Shown: positions 36,831 to 47,827, numbered from the stretch's first letter. The stretch is 64,000 nucleotides of DNA from Dromiciops gliroides (GCF_019393635.1 NC_057861.1:56247532-56311531), one strand, 5' to 3'. The notes: generated by a model not told the origin, from the letters alone. Numbers and translations: made by a program.

Positions 36831-36978
36831 TTTTTTTTTTTTGCAGTGCCATTGGGGTTAAGTGACTTGCTCAGGGTCACACAGCTAGTAAGTGTTAAGT
36901 TGTCTGAGGCTGGATTTGAACTCAGGTCCTCCTGAATCCAGGGCTGGTGTTCTATCCACTGTGCCACCTAGCTGCCCC
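36831..36978 (-). repeat. Marsupial SINE with near-perfect target duplication
   Basis: Flanked by 'tcagcttact' (36821-36830) and 'tcagtttact' (36979-36988), which differ at one base. Confidence 0.94.
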
Positions 36979-36998
36979 TCAGTTTACTTTTGTGTTGT

Positions 36999-37133
36999 CT
37001 TCTCCCATTAAAGTATCAGCTTCTGGAGGGCAGGGACTGTCTGTTTTTATTTGTCTTTGTACACCCAATGCTTAGCACATACCCTGACACACAGGAGGCA
37101 CTTAATAATAAGTATTTATTGGTTGACGTGTTC
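36999..37133 (+). repeat. L2 3' end
   Basis: 'ggagggcagggactgtctg', 'gtctttgtacacccaatgc' and 'agtatttattggttgac'. Confidence 0.8.
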
Positions 37134-37136
37134 TTT

Positions 37137-37520
37137 TTTAAATATTTTATTTTAGATATTTCCCAATTACATGTTTTAAAAAATGTTCATCATTTTTCTA
37201 AATTTGGAGTTCCAAATTCTTTCCTTCCCTTGATCCCCTTACCCCTCCTTGAGAAAACAAGCATTTGATATCGATTATACATGTGAAGTAATGAAAAACA
37301 TTTCCATATTAGCCATGTTGCCCAAGAAAACAGACAAAAAAATAAACCAAGAAAAATAAAGAAAGTAAAAGGTATGCTTCCATCTGGAGTCAGAGTTCAT
37401 TAGTTCTCTCTCTCCAGAGGTGGCTAGCATTTTTCTTTTTCTTCTTTTAAAATTTTTATTTAGTTATTTATTTATTTTTGTGGCTAGCATTTTTCATCAT
37501 GGGTCCTTTGGCAACTGACC
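37137..37520 (-). repeat. L1-type LINE 3' end, antisense
   Basis: On the minus strand it reads '...atggctaatatggaaatgtt' and 'gaatttggaactcc', the same 3' end as the sense copy at 45.6 kb. It carries a short tail-only insertion at 37436-37479. Confidence 0.75.
37436..37479 (-). repeat. 44-bp tail-only retroposed insert with 16-bp target duplication
   Basis: An A-rich segment (on the minus strand) is flanked by identical 'gtggctagcatttttc' at 37420-37435 and 37480-37495. It lies inside the older LINE end. The size of the duplication and the A-rich content fit L1-type insertion of little more than a poly(A) tail. Confidence 0.85.
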
Positions 37521-37529
37521 CACTGATTA

Positions 37530-37800
37530 GGAGAAGATGGTGATTTGGGTACCAGTTCTACCACTGATTTGCCTGTGTGACCTTGGGCAAGTCCCTTCTC
37601 TCTGGGCCTGTTTCCTGATGTGATTCATGAAGGGGCTAGACTAGCCAGGGCTAGTGATCAGGAGAAGGCCTGGCTTTCAGTACTGACTCTAATGCTAAAT
37701 GTGTGACCTTGGACAAATCCCTTCCCCTCCCTGGCCCTCATTTTCCTCATTTTAGTTGATCTCTAAGAGCCCATCTTAAGGAGAAATCCTATGATTATAT
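37530..37800 (+). repeat. Two sense MIR remnants in tandem
   Basis: 'cctgtgtgaccttgggcaag' at about 37570 and 'gtgtgaccttggacaaatcc' at about 37700, each followed by MIR-like 3' sequence. Confidence 0.6.
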
Positions 37801-38305
37801 TGTTATTTCCTCTTCCTCCCCCCACCCCCCATCTCCTTCCCCCTTCCTTTGCTAGCCAAATTGGAAATCAGAATTCTACCAAGACACCAAGACATCCTCC
37901 TTGGCCAGGGGCCTCTATCAGATTGTTGGGGGTATCTTAGATTCTCCTTCTGCCCCTGGAGGGGTTGGTGATGAGGTTGGGTTATTCTGGGAGCTGAGCT
38001 CAGGCCTGGAGGGAGGTGGGGTGGAGAGCTGAGGCAGTGCAGTATCTAAAGGCTGCTTCTTCCTATCAGCCTACCCTCCCCAGTCGGAGTTCCAGCCTCT
38101 CCCAGGGCCCCCCACCCTACCCCCTTTATCGTCTCCACCCACCTTTGGCCCTCCCTCTGTCCCTCCCTCTCTCCCACTTTCCCTCCCTTCTCCAGAACTC
38201 AGAATTGACCTTCAGGCCTCTGCTGTTTTTCTGCCATAGAAGGACCTAAAAAGAAAGCTTAATATGAAGGCCCTCAGAGAACATCTGTAAGAACTGGCAT
38301 CTCCA
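37801..38305. other. Unassigned sequence
   Basis: C/T-rich single-copy DNA. No gene or repeat recognised. Confidence 0.4.
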
Positions 38306-38316
38306 TCGTCCTTTTC

Positions 38317-38474
38317 TTTCTTTCTTTTTTTTTTTAGTGAGGCAATTGGGGTTAAGTGACTTGCCCAGGGTCACACAGCTAGTAAGTGTTAAGTGTCTGA
38401 GGCTGGATTTGAAATCAGGTACTCCTGACTCCAGGGCCGGTGCTCTATCTACTGCGCCATCTAGCTGCCCTCCT
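38317..38474 (-). repeat. Marsupial SINE with 11-bp target duplication
   Basis: Flanked by 'tcgtccttttc' at 38306-38316 and 38475-38485. Confidence 0.94.
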
Positions 38475-38902
38475 TCGTCCTTTTCGATAATGAAAAGAAA
38501 GGCCTCCGAATCCATTACCTCTTGTCAGCTTGTCTACCCTATCTCCAATGACTAGTCCAAGGTCACATGGCTAAAAAAATGTTAGTGCTAGGATTTGAGG
38601 ATGGGTCTTTGCACTGGAATCCTGACCTCCTCTCTGGTGGGCCAGACCACCAACCTTGACTTTCCAGACTGGAAGATCACTGAGGGTGGGAGGGGGGGTA
38701 AGGGGGGTCCTCTATGCTCCAGGCCTGCCCATGGTATCTTAAGGGTCTACTATGTGCTAAACACCAGGGAAACAAAGGCAAAAAAAAAAAATGATCCCTA
38801 CCCTTAAGGGGGGGGGGGGGCATCACCACTGGAAAATAAGTCTGTACCAGCAATTAGAAGGTGATCTCAGAAGATGTAAATGGAAGGTAATCTCTGAGGG
38901 AG

Positions 38903-39141
38903 GAGCAACTAAGTGGCACAGGGATAGAGTACTGGACCCGGAGTCAGGAACACTCATCTTCCTGAGTTCAAATCCAGCCTCAGACCCCTACTAGCTGTGA
39001 CCCTGGGCAAGTCACTTTACCCTTTTTTGCCTCGGTTTCCTCATCTGTAAAATGAGCTGGAGCAGGAAATGGCAAACGGCTCCAGTATCTTTGCTGAGAA
39101 AACCCCAAATGAGGTCGGAGTCAACTAATAACATCTGGGAG
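38903..39141 (+). repeat. Long CORE-SINE (Mar1-like)
   Basis: Starts like the common SINE but continues past 'cctcggtttcctcatctgta' into 'ggagcaggaaatggcaaac' and 'gagaaaaccccaaatgagg', the 3' part of the longer marsupial CORE-SINE. Confidence 0.8.
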
Positions 39142-39251
39142 GGAAGGCACTAGGTGGGACTCAGAATGGCTTCTTGCAGAAGGTGGGATTTGGTTTGATT
39201 TTTTTAAAAGGCAGGGAAACTAATTATCTAGTGAACTAGTAAAAATGAAGG

Positions 39252-39389
39252 GGGGGGCTGGGGGGGGGCAGCTAGGTGGCACAGTGGATAGAGCACCGGC
39301 CTCAGATACTTGACACTTACTAGCTGTGTGACCCTGGGCAAGTCACTTAACCCCAATTGCCTCAGCAAAAAAATAAAATAAAATAAAAT
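39252..39389 (+). repeat. Marsupial SINE with internal deletion
   Basis: Flanked by 'aaaatgaagg' at 39242-39251 and 39390-39399. About 35 bp are missing between 'caccgg' and 'cctcagata'. In complete copies that stretch lies between two CCGGCC repeats. The tail is (AAAAT)n. Confidence 0.92.
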
Positions 39390-39834
39390 AAAATGAAGGT
39401 GGGTGGGCATCCCAGGTATAAGGAAAAACTGATGGTAAGGTACCAAAATGGGAAATGGAGTATTATGTTTGAAAAACAGCAGCAAAGGGACCTGTGTAGT
39501 TGGATCATACAATTCATGGAGAATAAGAAGACTGGAAAGGGAGAGGGGCCAGTCGGAAGGGAAGGGTAGCCTGGAGGTAATAGAGAGCCATTGCAGCTTC
39601 TTGAGTAAGGGGGATCTGCCTTGGTCAGAATTCCAGAGGATCATCAACAGTATCACTTTGGAAACTGTGGAGAATGGTTTGTGGAGGGGAGACACTATTA
39701 GGAAGCTATTGTTCTAGTCCCTGGGAGAGGCTGGTGGCAGCTGTGTGAGAATTGTGTTGGAGAGGGTCTGCAGCCCCACCCCAAACAGGGCTCCTGCCAT
39801 TCCACCAGGAATCCTCTGGTTGGATGAAAAGCCA

Positions 39835-40010
39835 TTTTTAAAGCATTTATTATGGACAGTGCCTGCCCTCTAGGGGCTTACTGTCTAATAGGGGAGAGAA
39901 CAGGGAAGGCAAGAAGTCACTGGGATTATGAATGGAGGGGAGGACTTAATGATCACTCAGGCCCTCTCCAAAAGCAATGGTAGAATTGATCTGATTACTC
40001 TTCTAGAGTA
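39835..40010 (-). repeat. L2 3' end fragment, antisense
   Basis: 'aaagcatttattatggacag', 'tgcctgccctctaggggctt'. Confidence 0.65.
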
Positions 40011-40044
40011 ATCAACAATGTTTTATTAAGCCTATTAAGCCTAC

Positions 40045-40225
40045 CTGGAGTCAGGAGATCCTGAGTTCAAATACAGCTTCAAACACTTGCTAGCTGTGTG
40101 ACCCTGGATAAGTCAACTTAACCCTGATTGCCTCAGTTTCCTCATCTGTAAAATGAGTGAGAGAAGCAAATAGCAACCCACTCAAGAATATTCCACAAGA
40201 AAACCCCAAAGGGGGTGATGGAGGT
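40045..40225 (+). repeat. Long CORE-SINE, 5'-truncated
   Basis: 'ctggagtcaggagatcctga' to 'cacaagaaaaccccaaag'. It lacks the first ~40 bp. Confidence 0.75.
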
Positions 40226-40259
40226 CATGCCTTTGCTTGAAGACCTTCAACAAAAGTGG

Positions 40260-40405
40260 GGGGCAGCTAGGTGACGCAGTAGATAAAGCACCAGCCCTGG
40301 ATTCAGGAGGACCTGAGTTCAAATCCGGCCTCGGATACTTGACATAGCTATGTGACCATGAGTAAGTCACTTAACCCTCATTGCTCCGACAAAAAAAAAT
40401 AAAGG
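40260..40405 (+). repeat. Marsupial SINE
   Basis: 'gggcagctaggtgacgcagt' to 'cctcattgctccgac' and an A-rich tail. A few bases are lost around 'acttgacatagc'. Confidence 0.92.
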
Positions 40406-40864
40406 GGGGGGGGCGGTGCTACTATCTCCTGAGGTAGAGCATTCCACTCCTGGACATCACTAACTCCTGAGTCCCTTACTATCTTCCAAGCCATGTGCTT
40501 CCTCCCAGTTCTGACGGTGCTTCAGTTTCACTGCCCAAATCAACAGGGAGGATGGTCCAGTGCCTGGACACTAATTGTTTAATAAATACCCATTGTTGAT
40601 GTGGCTTGAAGTTCTGTTCACTGGGGAGAACCTCAACTTCTCAGCAAGTGGGAGGAGACCCTTTGGAGCTGAGGGGACCTCACCCCAACCCACCCTTGCC
40701 AGCCTCTGCCTCACATCTGGGCCATGTTCCTTACCACCTTCATTTTCCCTGGGCCTCTTTGTCCAGACTTCTGAATTCTCCTGTTGGGTACCCTCCTGCC
40801 TGCCTCAGAGGGGAAGAATAGGTCTGAAACAGAGAACTCTGGGGCTCGCCAATCAATGAACCCA

Positions 40865-41475
40865 TCGATAAATCGGCAATCATTTATTAAGCACATGGCA
40901 GGCACTGTGCTAAACTCTGGGGTTACAAAAAAGAGCCGAAGATAGTGCCTGCCTTCAGGAACCTTGCAGTCTAACACATAAATGCATGATTATGTATATT
41001 TTAGATACACATTGTATAAATGGGAGGTAATTTCAGGGGATGAACTAACATTAAGGGAGTTTTGAAACAGCTTCTTTTTTTTTTTTAAGTGAGGCAATTG
41101 AGGTTAAGTGACTTGCCCAGGGTCACACAGCTGGTAAGTATTAAGTGTCTGAGGCCAAATTTGAACTCAGGTACTCCTGACTCCAGGGCCAGTGCTCTAT
41201 CCACTACACCACCTAGCTGCCCAGAAACAGCTTCTTGTAGAAAGTCAAAACAGACTAATGGCCTCCACCCCTCCCACCCCCCACCCCCCCAATGCTCAGT
41301 GCTAACAGAGGAGGATGAGGAGGAGCAGCAGGCAATAGGGAGCCACTGAATGTTGAATACAGAGAAGTGATGAGATCAGATGCTTTTAGGGAAAATATTT
41401 TGACATCTGTGTGGAGAATCAGTTGGAGAAGGGAGAAACCAGAACAGAGAGAACAATTGCAGACCTGTTAAATGG
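40865..41475 (-). repeat. L2 LINE, antisense, with a SINE insertion
   Basis: 'caatcatttattaagcac', 'ggcactgtgctaaactctgg', then 'aatagggagccactgaatg' after the SINE. Confidence 0.75.
41077..41223 (-). repeat. Marsupial SINE with 13-bp target duplication
   Basis: Flanked by 'gaaacagcttctt' at 41064-41076 and 41224-41236. Confidence 0.95.
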
Positions 41476-41514
41476 GGGTGGAGCAGAGGTTTAAGACTGA
41501 ATGATCTTAAAGCC

Positions 41515-41729
41515 CCTTTAGAGAGTGGTGTAGTGAATAGAATGCCCAGCCTGGAGTTAGGAAGACCTGATTTCAAATCCAGCCTTAGATACTAGCTGTG
41601 TGATCCTGAGCAAGTCACTTAACTCTGTGTGCCTCAGTTTCCTTATCTGTAAAATGTGCAGAAGGAAATGGCAAATCACTCCAATATCTTCTACAAGAAA
41701 ACCCCAGTCCAGCGGGACTGAACAATAAC
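41515..41729 (+). repeat. Long CORE-SINE (Mar1-like)
   Basis: 'gtgtagtgaatagaatgccc' to 'acaagaaaaccccagtcc' and 'ggactgaacaataacaaaa'. Confidence 0.78.
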
Positions 41730-41738
41730 AAAAGAATT

Positions 41739-41895
41739 ATTTTCTTTCTTTCTTTTTTTTTTAGGGCAATGAGAGTTAAGTGACATACCCAGGGTCACAC
41801 AGCTAGTAAGTGTCAAGTGTCTGAGGCTGGATTTGAGCTTAGGTCCTCCCGAATCCAGGGCTGGTGCTTTATCCACTGATCCACCTAGTTGCCCC
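41739..41895 (-). repeat. Marsupial SINE inserted in a CORE-SINE tail
   Basis: Flanked by 'aaaagaatt' at 41730-41738 and 41896-41904. The left copy is the tail end of the CORE-SINE before it. Confidence 0.93.
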
Positions 41896-41904
41896 AAAAG
41901 AATT

Positions 41905-41975
41905 CTAAAGTCTCTGCTCCTGTGGGGGGATCCTGGGGACTCAGGTATTTTATACATTCTGTCTATCTACCCTAC

Positions 41976-42022
<47 letters not shown>

Positions 42023-42883
42023 TTCAGACAGGCCATGAGCCCTGTGGTACCAGTAGCTGGGGATGCCCTTAGGCTAACACAGGACAAATAGAGCAGGCAG
42101 ATCACCACCCTGAGTCAAATTGGCAAGACCTAGAGTCAAGGCAGGGACTGAGAGGGGGAAAAGGCCAATATTCATCTGGAGGAGCCAGACTCAGGGGTCT
42201 GGAATCCCGGTCTAGAACTGGTGGTGTGGGGGGAGGGGGGGGACGTGCTAAGCCTTTGCCAGCTCAGAAGGGTGGAGTGAAGGGCAACGGGGGCTTCGGG
42301 CCTGGGCACTGAGTCAGGGAGATTGGGGTAATGGCAGAACTGAGAATTGCTGTTTGGGATCGATGCCATTGTAAGAGTATGAAGTGCAGGGTTAGGGTAA
42401 GGGTTGGAATGAGGTTTAGAGTTAATCGGCAGGGTTTGATTTAGCAAGGTGGAGGTTAATGTTTAGGGAGAACGTCTGGGGCTCACTGTAACTGTTTAGG
42501 GCTTGGGCTAAATGTGGGGGTCTGAGTTTGGTTTAACGCCTCAGAATCCAGCCTGGGTGGGGGAGGGGGCCTGACATTCTTTCCTCCAGCTTGGGCTTGA
42601 TGGGGCAGGTGACTCCCCTTCCCCCATCTCTGCCAGGCCGTGGATGGCCTCAGTTCTATAAATATCCAGAACTCAGGTCCCTGGGAATGTCTCTGTGCTG
42701 AGGGGGTGGGGCAGGGACCTTCTGGGGGCTGGAGGAGGGGTAGAGGAGCTTAGGAGGCTGATCCAAGCACCTCAAGTTCACACTGAGGGCAGAGGTGGGG
42801 GAGGCAGGAGAATAGCAGAGGGTAAAGATCCCCTGCTTTCTCTTATGGTGGGTAACCTTAAGTTATGGATTTGGGGGGGGGTT
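41905..42883. other. Mostly unassigned, with (AC)n and a TATA-type string
   Basis: (AC)n lies at about 41981-42017. CTATAAATA at about 42656-42664 is preceded by C/G-rich sequence, but no exon follows on the plus strand. Confidence 0.4.
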
Positions 42884-42891
42884 GGTCATCC

Positions 42892-43042
42892 ATTTTTGGT
42901 TTTGGTGTGGCAATGAGGGTTAAGTGACTTGCCCAGGGTCACACAGCTAGTAAGTGTCAGGTGTCTGGGGTCAAATTTGAACTCAGGTTCTCCTGAATCC
43001 AGGGCCTGTGCTTTATCCACTGCGCCACCTACCTGCCCCCTG
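42892..43042 (-). repeat. Marsupial SINE with 8-bp target duplication
   Basis: Flanked by 'ggtcatcc' at 42884-42891 and 43043-43050. Confidence 0.93.
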
Positions 43043-43050
43043 GGTCATCC

Positions 43051-43929
43051 CTTTCTGTGGGAGCTGAGGAATGGTCTGGAATTTCTGATGGAGGCCCTTG
43101 AAAAGTTTGGGATAGAGGCTCAGTTTTATTCCCCTACTATTTCTTGAGATGTTGTTGAGAAAAGAACTATGGATCCAGAGCCCAAAGAGCTGGGTTCAAA
43201 TCCCAGTTTCTGCCCATTTACTGCCTTACCTGGGTGACATGGACAAGTTCCTCAAGTACTCTCAACCTTGGTTGCCTTATGGAAATAATAACCATACTCA
43301 TAACAATCTCCCTCAAGGGGGATCAGGGAGGAAGAAGGGCTGGGTAACCCTTTAAGCACTTAAGAAATGAGAGGAGTGGAATTGGAACCTCAAAGGATGA
43401 GTGGGCAAAGGGGGCGGCTCCCTTGGCTCCCCCTCCCCCTCAGCTCACCCAGGTGAGGCAGGCCCATATGATGGGCCTGACTCAGGGGCCCAGGGTGGAG
43501 CAGAGAGGTGACAGACTCCTGGGCACCCAGTCACACACACAGGGCCACACAGACACCCAATCACCCACAGAAACACATTCACACACTCACCCCACAGGCA
43601 TCTCCCCTCCTCCCTCCTTTCCCCTTCAGGGTTTCCCCCTTGTCCTCTTTGGCCTGCACTCAGGAATGCTGTGCTGACCATGGACACCCTTCCTCCTCTC
43701 CAGGACACGTGGGTTGGGGGGTGGGGGTAGAGGCTGAAGACAAACCAATCGAGGTAAATGAGAGGAGCATTAAAATAGAAAATAAATAATATATAACTAT
43801 ATAAGTAATATAAGATAGCATTAAAATAAAGTCAGGAGACACGGGTTCTAATTCCAGCTGCTCTGCCAACTAGCTCTGGCAGCATGGACAGCTTCCACAC
43901 TCAGTTTCCCAATGGGTACAGAGGGAATT
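43051..43929. other. MIR piece and unassigned sequence
   Basis: About 43145-43380 is MIR-like sense ('gagctgggttcaaatccc'). About 43530-43590 is CA-rich. About 43825-43930 is a further MIR-like scrap that leads into the minisatellite. Confidence 0.5.
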
Positions 43930-44215
43930 GGAAGATCACCAAGGGCCCTCCCAGCGCTGGCTTTGTATGTCCTGTAAAGTCCTCCGGAGCTCTCACACTC
44001 TGTCCTGAGGGCACTGCTATCTCCGACCTCTGGTGTTCTAAGGGCCCTCTCATCTCAGACCTTCTTCCTAAGGGCCCTCCCAGCTCTCATACTCTGTGCC
44101 CTAAGGGCACTGCTATCTCTGACCTTCAGTGTCCTAAGGGCCCTCCCAGCCCTGACATCCTGTGTTCTAAGGATCCTCCCAGCTCTGACCTTCTCTGTTC
44201 TAAGGTCATTCTAGG
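43930..44215. repeat. Minisatellite of the 33-bp motif, about nine units
   Basis: Units such as 'gggccctcccagccctgac' and 'atcctgtgttctaagg' repeat with more divergence than at 23.1 kb. A block containing 'gggcactgctatctc' occurs twice about 95 bp apart, so a multi-unit segment was duplicated. Confidence 0.85.
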
Positions 44216-44519
44216 CTTTAGGCACTTCTTTCCAGGGCCAGATGCCCATACTCCATCCCTACCTTCTGAAAAGTAGGAGACTAAATTAGAGTAGGAAGTA
44301 AAGAGCTGGCTGAGCCCCAGACTTCCTGCACCCCCCCCAAAAAAAAGTTCTCTTGTTGAAGGGAGGGAACTTGGGAGGACTCTGGGAGGGCAGCTCTAGG
44401 GAGCTCTGGTGAAGATCATTGGTAGCTTTTTGCCTCTGGGTCCAGGCCAGGAGACTGCTGAGGGTCCACCCAAATGAGGGGCCAGGCAGCAGATGTGTGG
44501 GTTTGTTTGGTTTGTTCTA

Positions 44520-45505
44520 CTCATTACCTGCTCATTAACTCATTATCTTTTCCCCAAAACCCTCCCTCTTCCTAACTCTCTGATGACTGTTGAGGGCACT
44601 ATCATCCTGGCTCACACAGGCTCGTATCATCCCTGACTCCTCACTCTATTTCAACCTTCATATTGATCTGTGGCCAAGGCCATGAGGGTTAAGTGACTTG
44701 CCCAGGGTCACACAGTTAGTACGCATCAAGTCTCTTGGGGCTCCTATCCATCCTCCATCCTGCTGTCAGAGGGTCTTCTTAAATTGAAGACCATCTACTC
44801 AATAAACTTTGATGACCCTTTATGGCCAATATAAAACCCTCCGTCCAGCTTTCAAAGCCCTTGGTAGCCTGGCCCCTTCCTGCCTTCCAAGTCTTCTTCA
44901 ATGTCCCCACCCAGCGACACTGGCCTCCTGGCCTTTCCTCAAACAACACACTTCCTCTCTCAGGCGTCCCCCACATTAGGAATGCTCCCCCTCCTCCACT
45001 CCAGCTTCCCTGGCCTCCCTTAGGGGGTGAGGTGCTGGATTTCATTCCTGCCTCAGCTGGGTAACCCTGGGCTGGGGGAGACCTCCTTCATGCTCAGCTT
45101 CCCATCAGTATAACTGCACTTACCACCCAGGGTTGTCAAGGATATGAGATAAGCCGGGATAAATGAGATAATATCTGTACAATGCTTCTTAAATCTTAAA
45201 CTGATATGGAAAGGAGAGCTATTGTTATTCTCCCACCTTCTACAAGAAGTCTTTTCCTGGTTCTCTCTCTTTTTTTTCCTGGTTCTCTTTAATGCTACCA
45301 TCTTCCCCAGCCCATTATCTCCAGTTTGTCCTGCTGTTTCTCTTGTTGCACCTACTTGCATGCATATCGTTCCCACCCCTACTCCCCCCAACCTTAGATT
45401 GGGAGCTTCTCTAGGGAAAGGACTGTTTTTCCGATTTTCTTTGTATCCCCAAATCTTAGTACAGTGCCTGGCCTTTGGTACATGTTTAATACATGCCAGT
45501 TAATC
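44520..45505 (+). repeat. L2 LINE 3' part with inserted SINE piece and MIR
   Basis: ORF2-end DNA ('ttcaaagcccttggtagcct', 'gacactggcctcctggc') leads, after a MIR at about 45030-45235, to 'tctacaagaagtcttttcc', 'ttgggagcttctctaggg' and 'cagtgcctggcctttggta'. A truncated minus SINE lies at about 44678-44738. Confidence 0.78.
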
Positions 45506-45595
45506 TAGATCTGTGTGTATCCTAGAAAAAGAGGTCAAAGAAAGAGGAAAATGACCTATGTATGCAAAATTATCTATCTTTGGGTAGTGGCTAAG

Positions 45596-46330
45596 AATTA
45601 GGAATCAAGGGGATGCTCATCAATTGGAGAATGGCTGAACAAGTTGTGGCATATGATTGTGATGGAATACTATTGTGCTATCAGGAATGAGGAGCAGGAT
45701 GCTCTCAGAAAAACCTGGGAAGACTTACATGAACTGATGCAAAGTGAAGTGATCAGAACCAGGAGAAGCATGTACCAAGTAATGGCAATTCTGAAGGACC
45801 TATGCTGGAAAGTGCTATCCACTCCCAGAGAAAGAACTGGTGGAGTCTGAATGAAGATTAAAGTATTTTTTTAACTTTCTTTTCTTTTCTTTTCCTTTTT
45901 AATTAATTAATTAATCTATTTATTTATTTTGGTCTGTGTTTTCTTTTGTAACATGGCTAATAGGGAAATATGTTTTGCATGTTTTGCACATATATTGTCT
46001 TGGGCTGTTAGGTGGCCCAATGGATATAGTACCAAGGGAAGACTTGAGTTCAAATCCAGATTCTAGCTGGGTGACCCCGGGAAAGTCACTTGATCCTATT
46101 TGTCTTAGTTTCCTCATTTGTAAAATGAATTGGAGAAGGAAATGGCAAACCACTCCAGAATCTCTGCCAAGAAAACCCCAAATGGGGTCACGGAGGGTAA
46201 GGCACGAATGAAAAACAACATATGTAATCTATATCAAAGTTCTTGTCTTCTCAGAGGTAGGGGGAGAGGGAGAGAATTTGGAACCCCCCATTTTTTTAAA
46301 TGTTAAAAGTTAATTTTTCATATAATTGAG
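45596..46330 (+). repeat. L1-type LINE 3' end, split by a CORE-SINE
   Basis: The open stretch 45644-45850 reads MIVMEYYCAIRN, TWEDLHELMQSEV, which matches the end of L1 ORF2 (human MEYYSAI, TWMDLEAIILSEV). It goes on to 'ctggtggagtctgaatgaag', 'ggctaatagggaaatatg' and, after the inserted SINE, 'ggagagaatttggaac'. The 5' part of the LINE is absent. Confidence 0.85.
45999..46220 (+). repeat. Long CORE-SINE inserted in the LINE 3' end
   Basis: 'ggctgttaggtggcccaatg' to 'aaaccccaaatggggtcac', 'aatgaaaaacaac'. LINE sequence resumes directly after ('atatgtaatctatatcaa'). Confidence 0.85.
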
Positions 46331-46379
46331 AAAAAATGCTAGTTACTTTGACTTGACCTCTTGTTAAATCTCAGCAGGG

Positions 46380-46960
46380 GAGGAAAGTCTAATGAAAAGG
46401 ACACTGGATTTAGAGACAGATGTTTTGTTGTTCGGTTGTTTTCAATCGTGTCTGACTCTTTGTGACCCCATTTGGGATTTTCTTGGTAGAGACCCTAAAG
46501 TTCCCTGGGTTCAAATCCCACTTTTTTTTGGGGGGGGGTCAATGAGGGTTAAGTGACTTGCCCAGAGTCACACAGCGGGTAAGTGTCAAGAGTTTGAGGT
46601 CAGATTTGAACTGAGTTCCTCCTGAATCCAGGGCAGGTGCTTTATCCATTGTGCCACCTAGCTGCCCCTCAAATCCCACTTTGAATGCTTACTTATTACC
46701 AGTGTGACCTTGGACAAGTCACAATCTCCATAGGGCTCAATTTCTTCATCTATAAAAGGAGGGGAGTTGAACTAGATGGCCTCTGTGGCCTTCCAGTGCT
46801 ACATTCATGATCTAGAACTGGGCCATTTACTATCTGTGTGAACTTCCGCAAACCCCCCTTCCCTCTCCCAGCCTATTTCCCCATCTGAAAATGAAGGGGC
46901 TGCCCCACATGGTCACCGAGGTCCTGCCTATCTCTAACACCTATAGTCTGGCTCTCAGTT
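46380..46960 (+). repeat. MIR-type host with two nested insertions, then a second MIR
   Basis: The host reads 'ggacactggatttagagaca', then 'ctgggttcaaatccca', then 'ccagtgtgaccttggac'. Between these lie an antisense scrap of CORE-SINE 3' end (about 46420-46490) and a complete SINE (46525-46668). A further sense MIR covers about 46825-46960. Confidence 0.7.
46525..46668 (-). repeat. Marsupial SINE with 14-bp target duplication
   Basis: Flanked by 'tcaaatcccacttt' at 46511-46524 and 46669-46682, inside the tRNA-like head of an older SINE. Confidence 0.95.
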
Positions 46961-47643
46961 TCCATTACCCATAGCAATATTGGGGATATATGGGAGTGGG
47001 GGAAATGAGTCACCAATTTACTAGATCCTATTTCGATTTACGGACCCCCCCCCCCGCCCTTCAGCCCGAATAAAACCAAGCTTCCTGTTTTGCCATAACC
47101 TGCTCCTAAAACCATCTTACGAATAAAGTCAAAAGACAGGTCCGTGACCTCAAGGAGCTTACAATAAATGGGGGCAGGGGGAAATAACCAACTAACAAAT
47201 AGATGGGAATAAGCTATATCCAGGATAAATGGGGAGTAATAAAAAGAGGAAGGGCTCTAGAATTAAGAGGGGTTGGGAAAGACTTCCTGGAGCAGGTAGG
47301 ATTTTAGCTGTGACTTTAGAGAAGCCAGGAGGTGGAGAGGAGGTAAGAGAGGATTCCTGGCACTGGAGACAGATTCTTAGAGCCGAGAGATGGTGGAGCT
47401 TTGGTTCATGGAATAGCCTGGAGGTTAATGTGGAGGGATGGAAGAGTATATTATATAGTGGGAGAAAGCTGTGAGAAGACTGGAAAGATGGTCGGGGACC
47501 AGGTTATGATGGGTTTTAGAACATCAAGGGGAGGATTTGGGATTTGAGACTCGAGGTGATAGGGAGCCACTGGATCTTGAATGTGTATGCCCGGGGTAGG
47601 GGTGGGGGTAGGGGCATTATATGTGACATGATCAGACCTATGC

Positions 47644-47797
47644 TTTTTTTTTTTTTAATTAGTGAGGCAATTGGGGTTAAGTGACTTGCCCAGGGTCACA
47701 CAGCTAGTAAATGTTAAGTGTCTGAGGCTGGATTTGAAATCAGGTTCTCCTGAATCCAGGGCCGGTGCTTTATCCACTGCCATCACCTAGCTGCCCC
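47644..47797 (-). repeat. Marsupial SINE, left arm of an inverted SINE pair
   Basis: Complement of the SINE from a T-rich tail to 'cacctagctgcccc'. It is followed by a short inverted copy of the L2 target and then by a plus-strand SINE. Confidence 0.93.
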
Positions 47798-47827
47798 TTC
47801 AAAGTGACTTTCTTAAAGCATAGGTCT

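Larger units (their letters stand above)
38725..39775 (-). repeat. L2 LINE, antisense, with two SINE insertions
   Basis: Begins 'gtctactatgtgctaaacac' (complement of the L2 end) and continues through 'cttcttgcagaaggtgggat', 'taatagagagccattg' and 'ctattgttctagtccc'. Confidence 0.75.

Noticed and set aside
42656-42664. CTATAAATA as a TATA box for a plus-strand gene
   Set aside because: Similar strings occur elsewhere, including within the MIDN 3' UTR (about 18575), and no exon follows.
45644-45850. 68-codon frame with MEYYCAI as a possible small gene
   Set aside because: It is the C-terminal end of an L1-type ORF2 in a truncated LINE.
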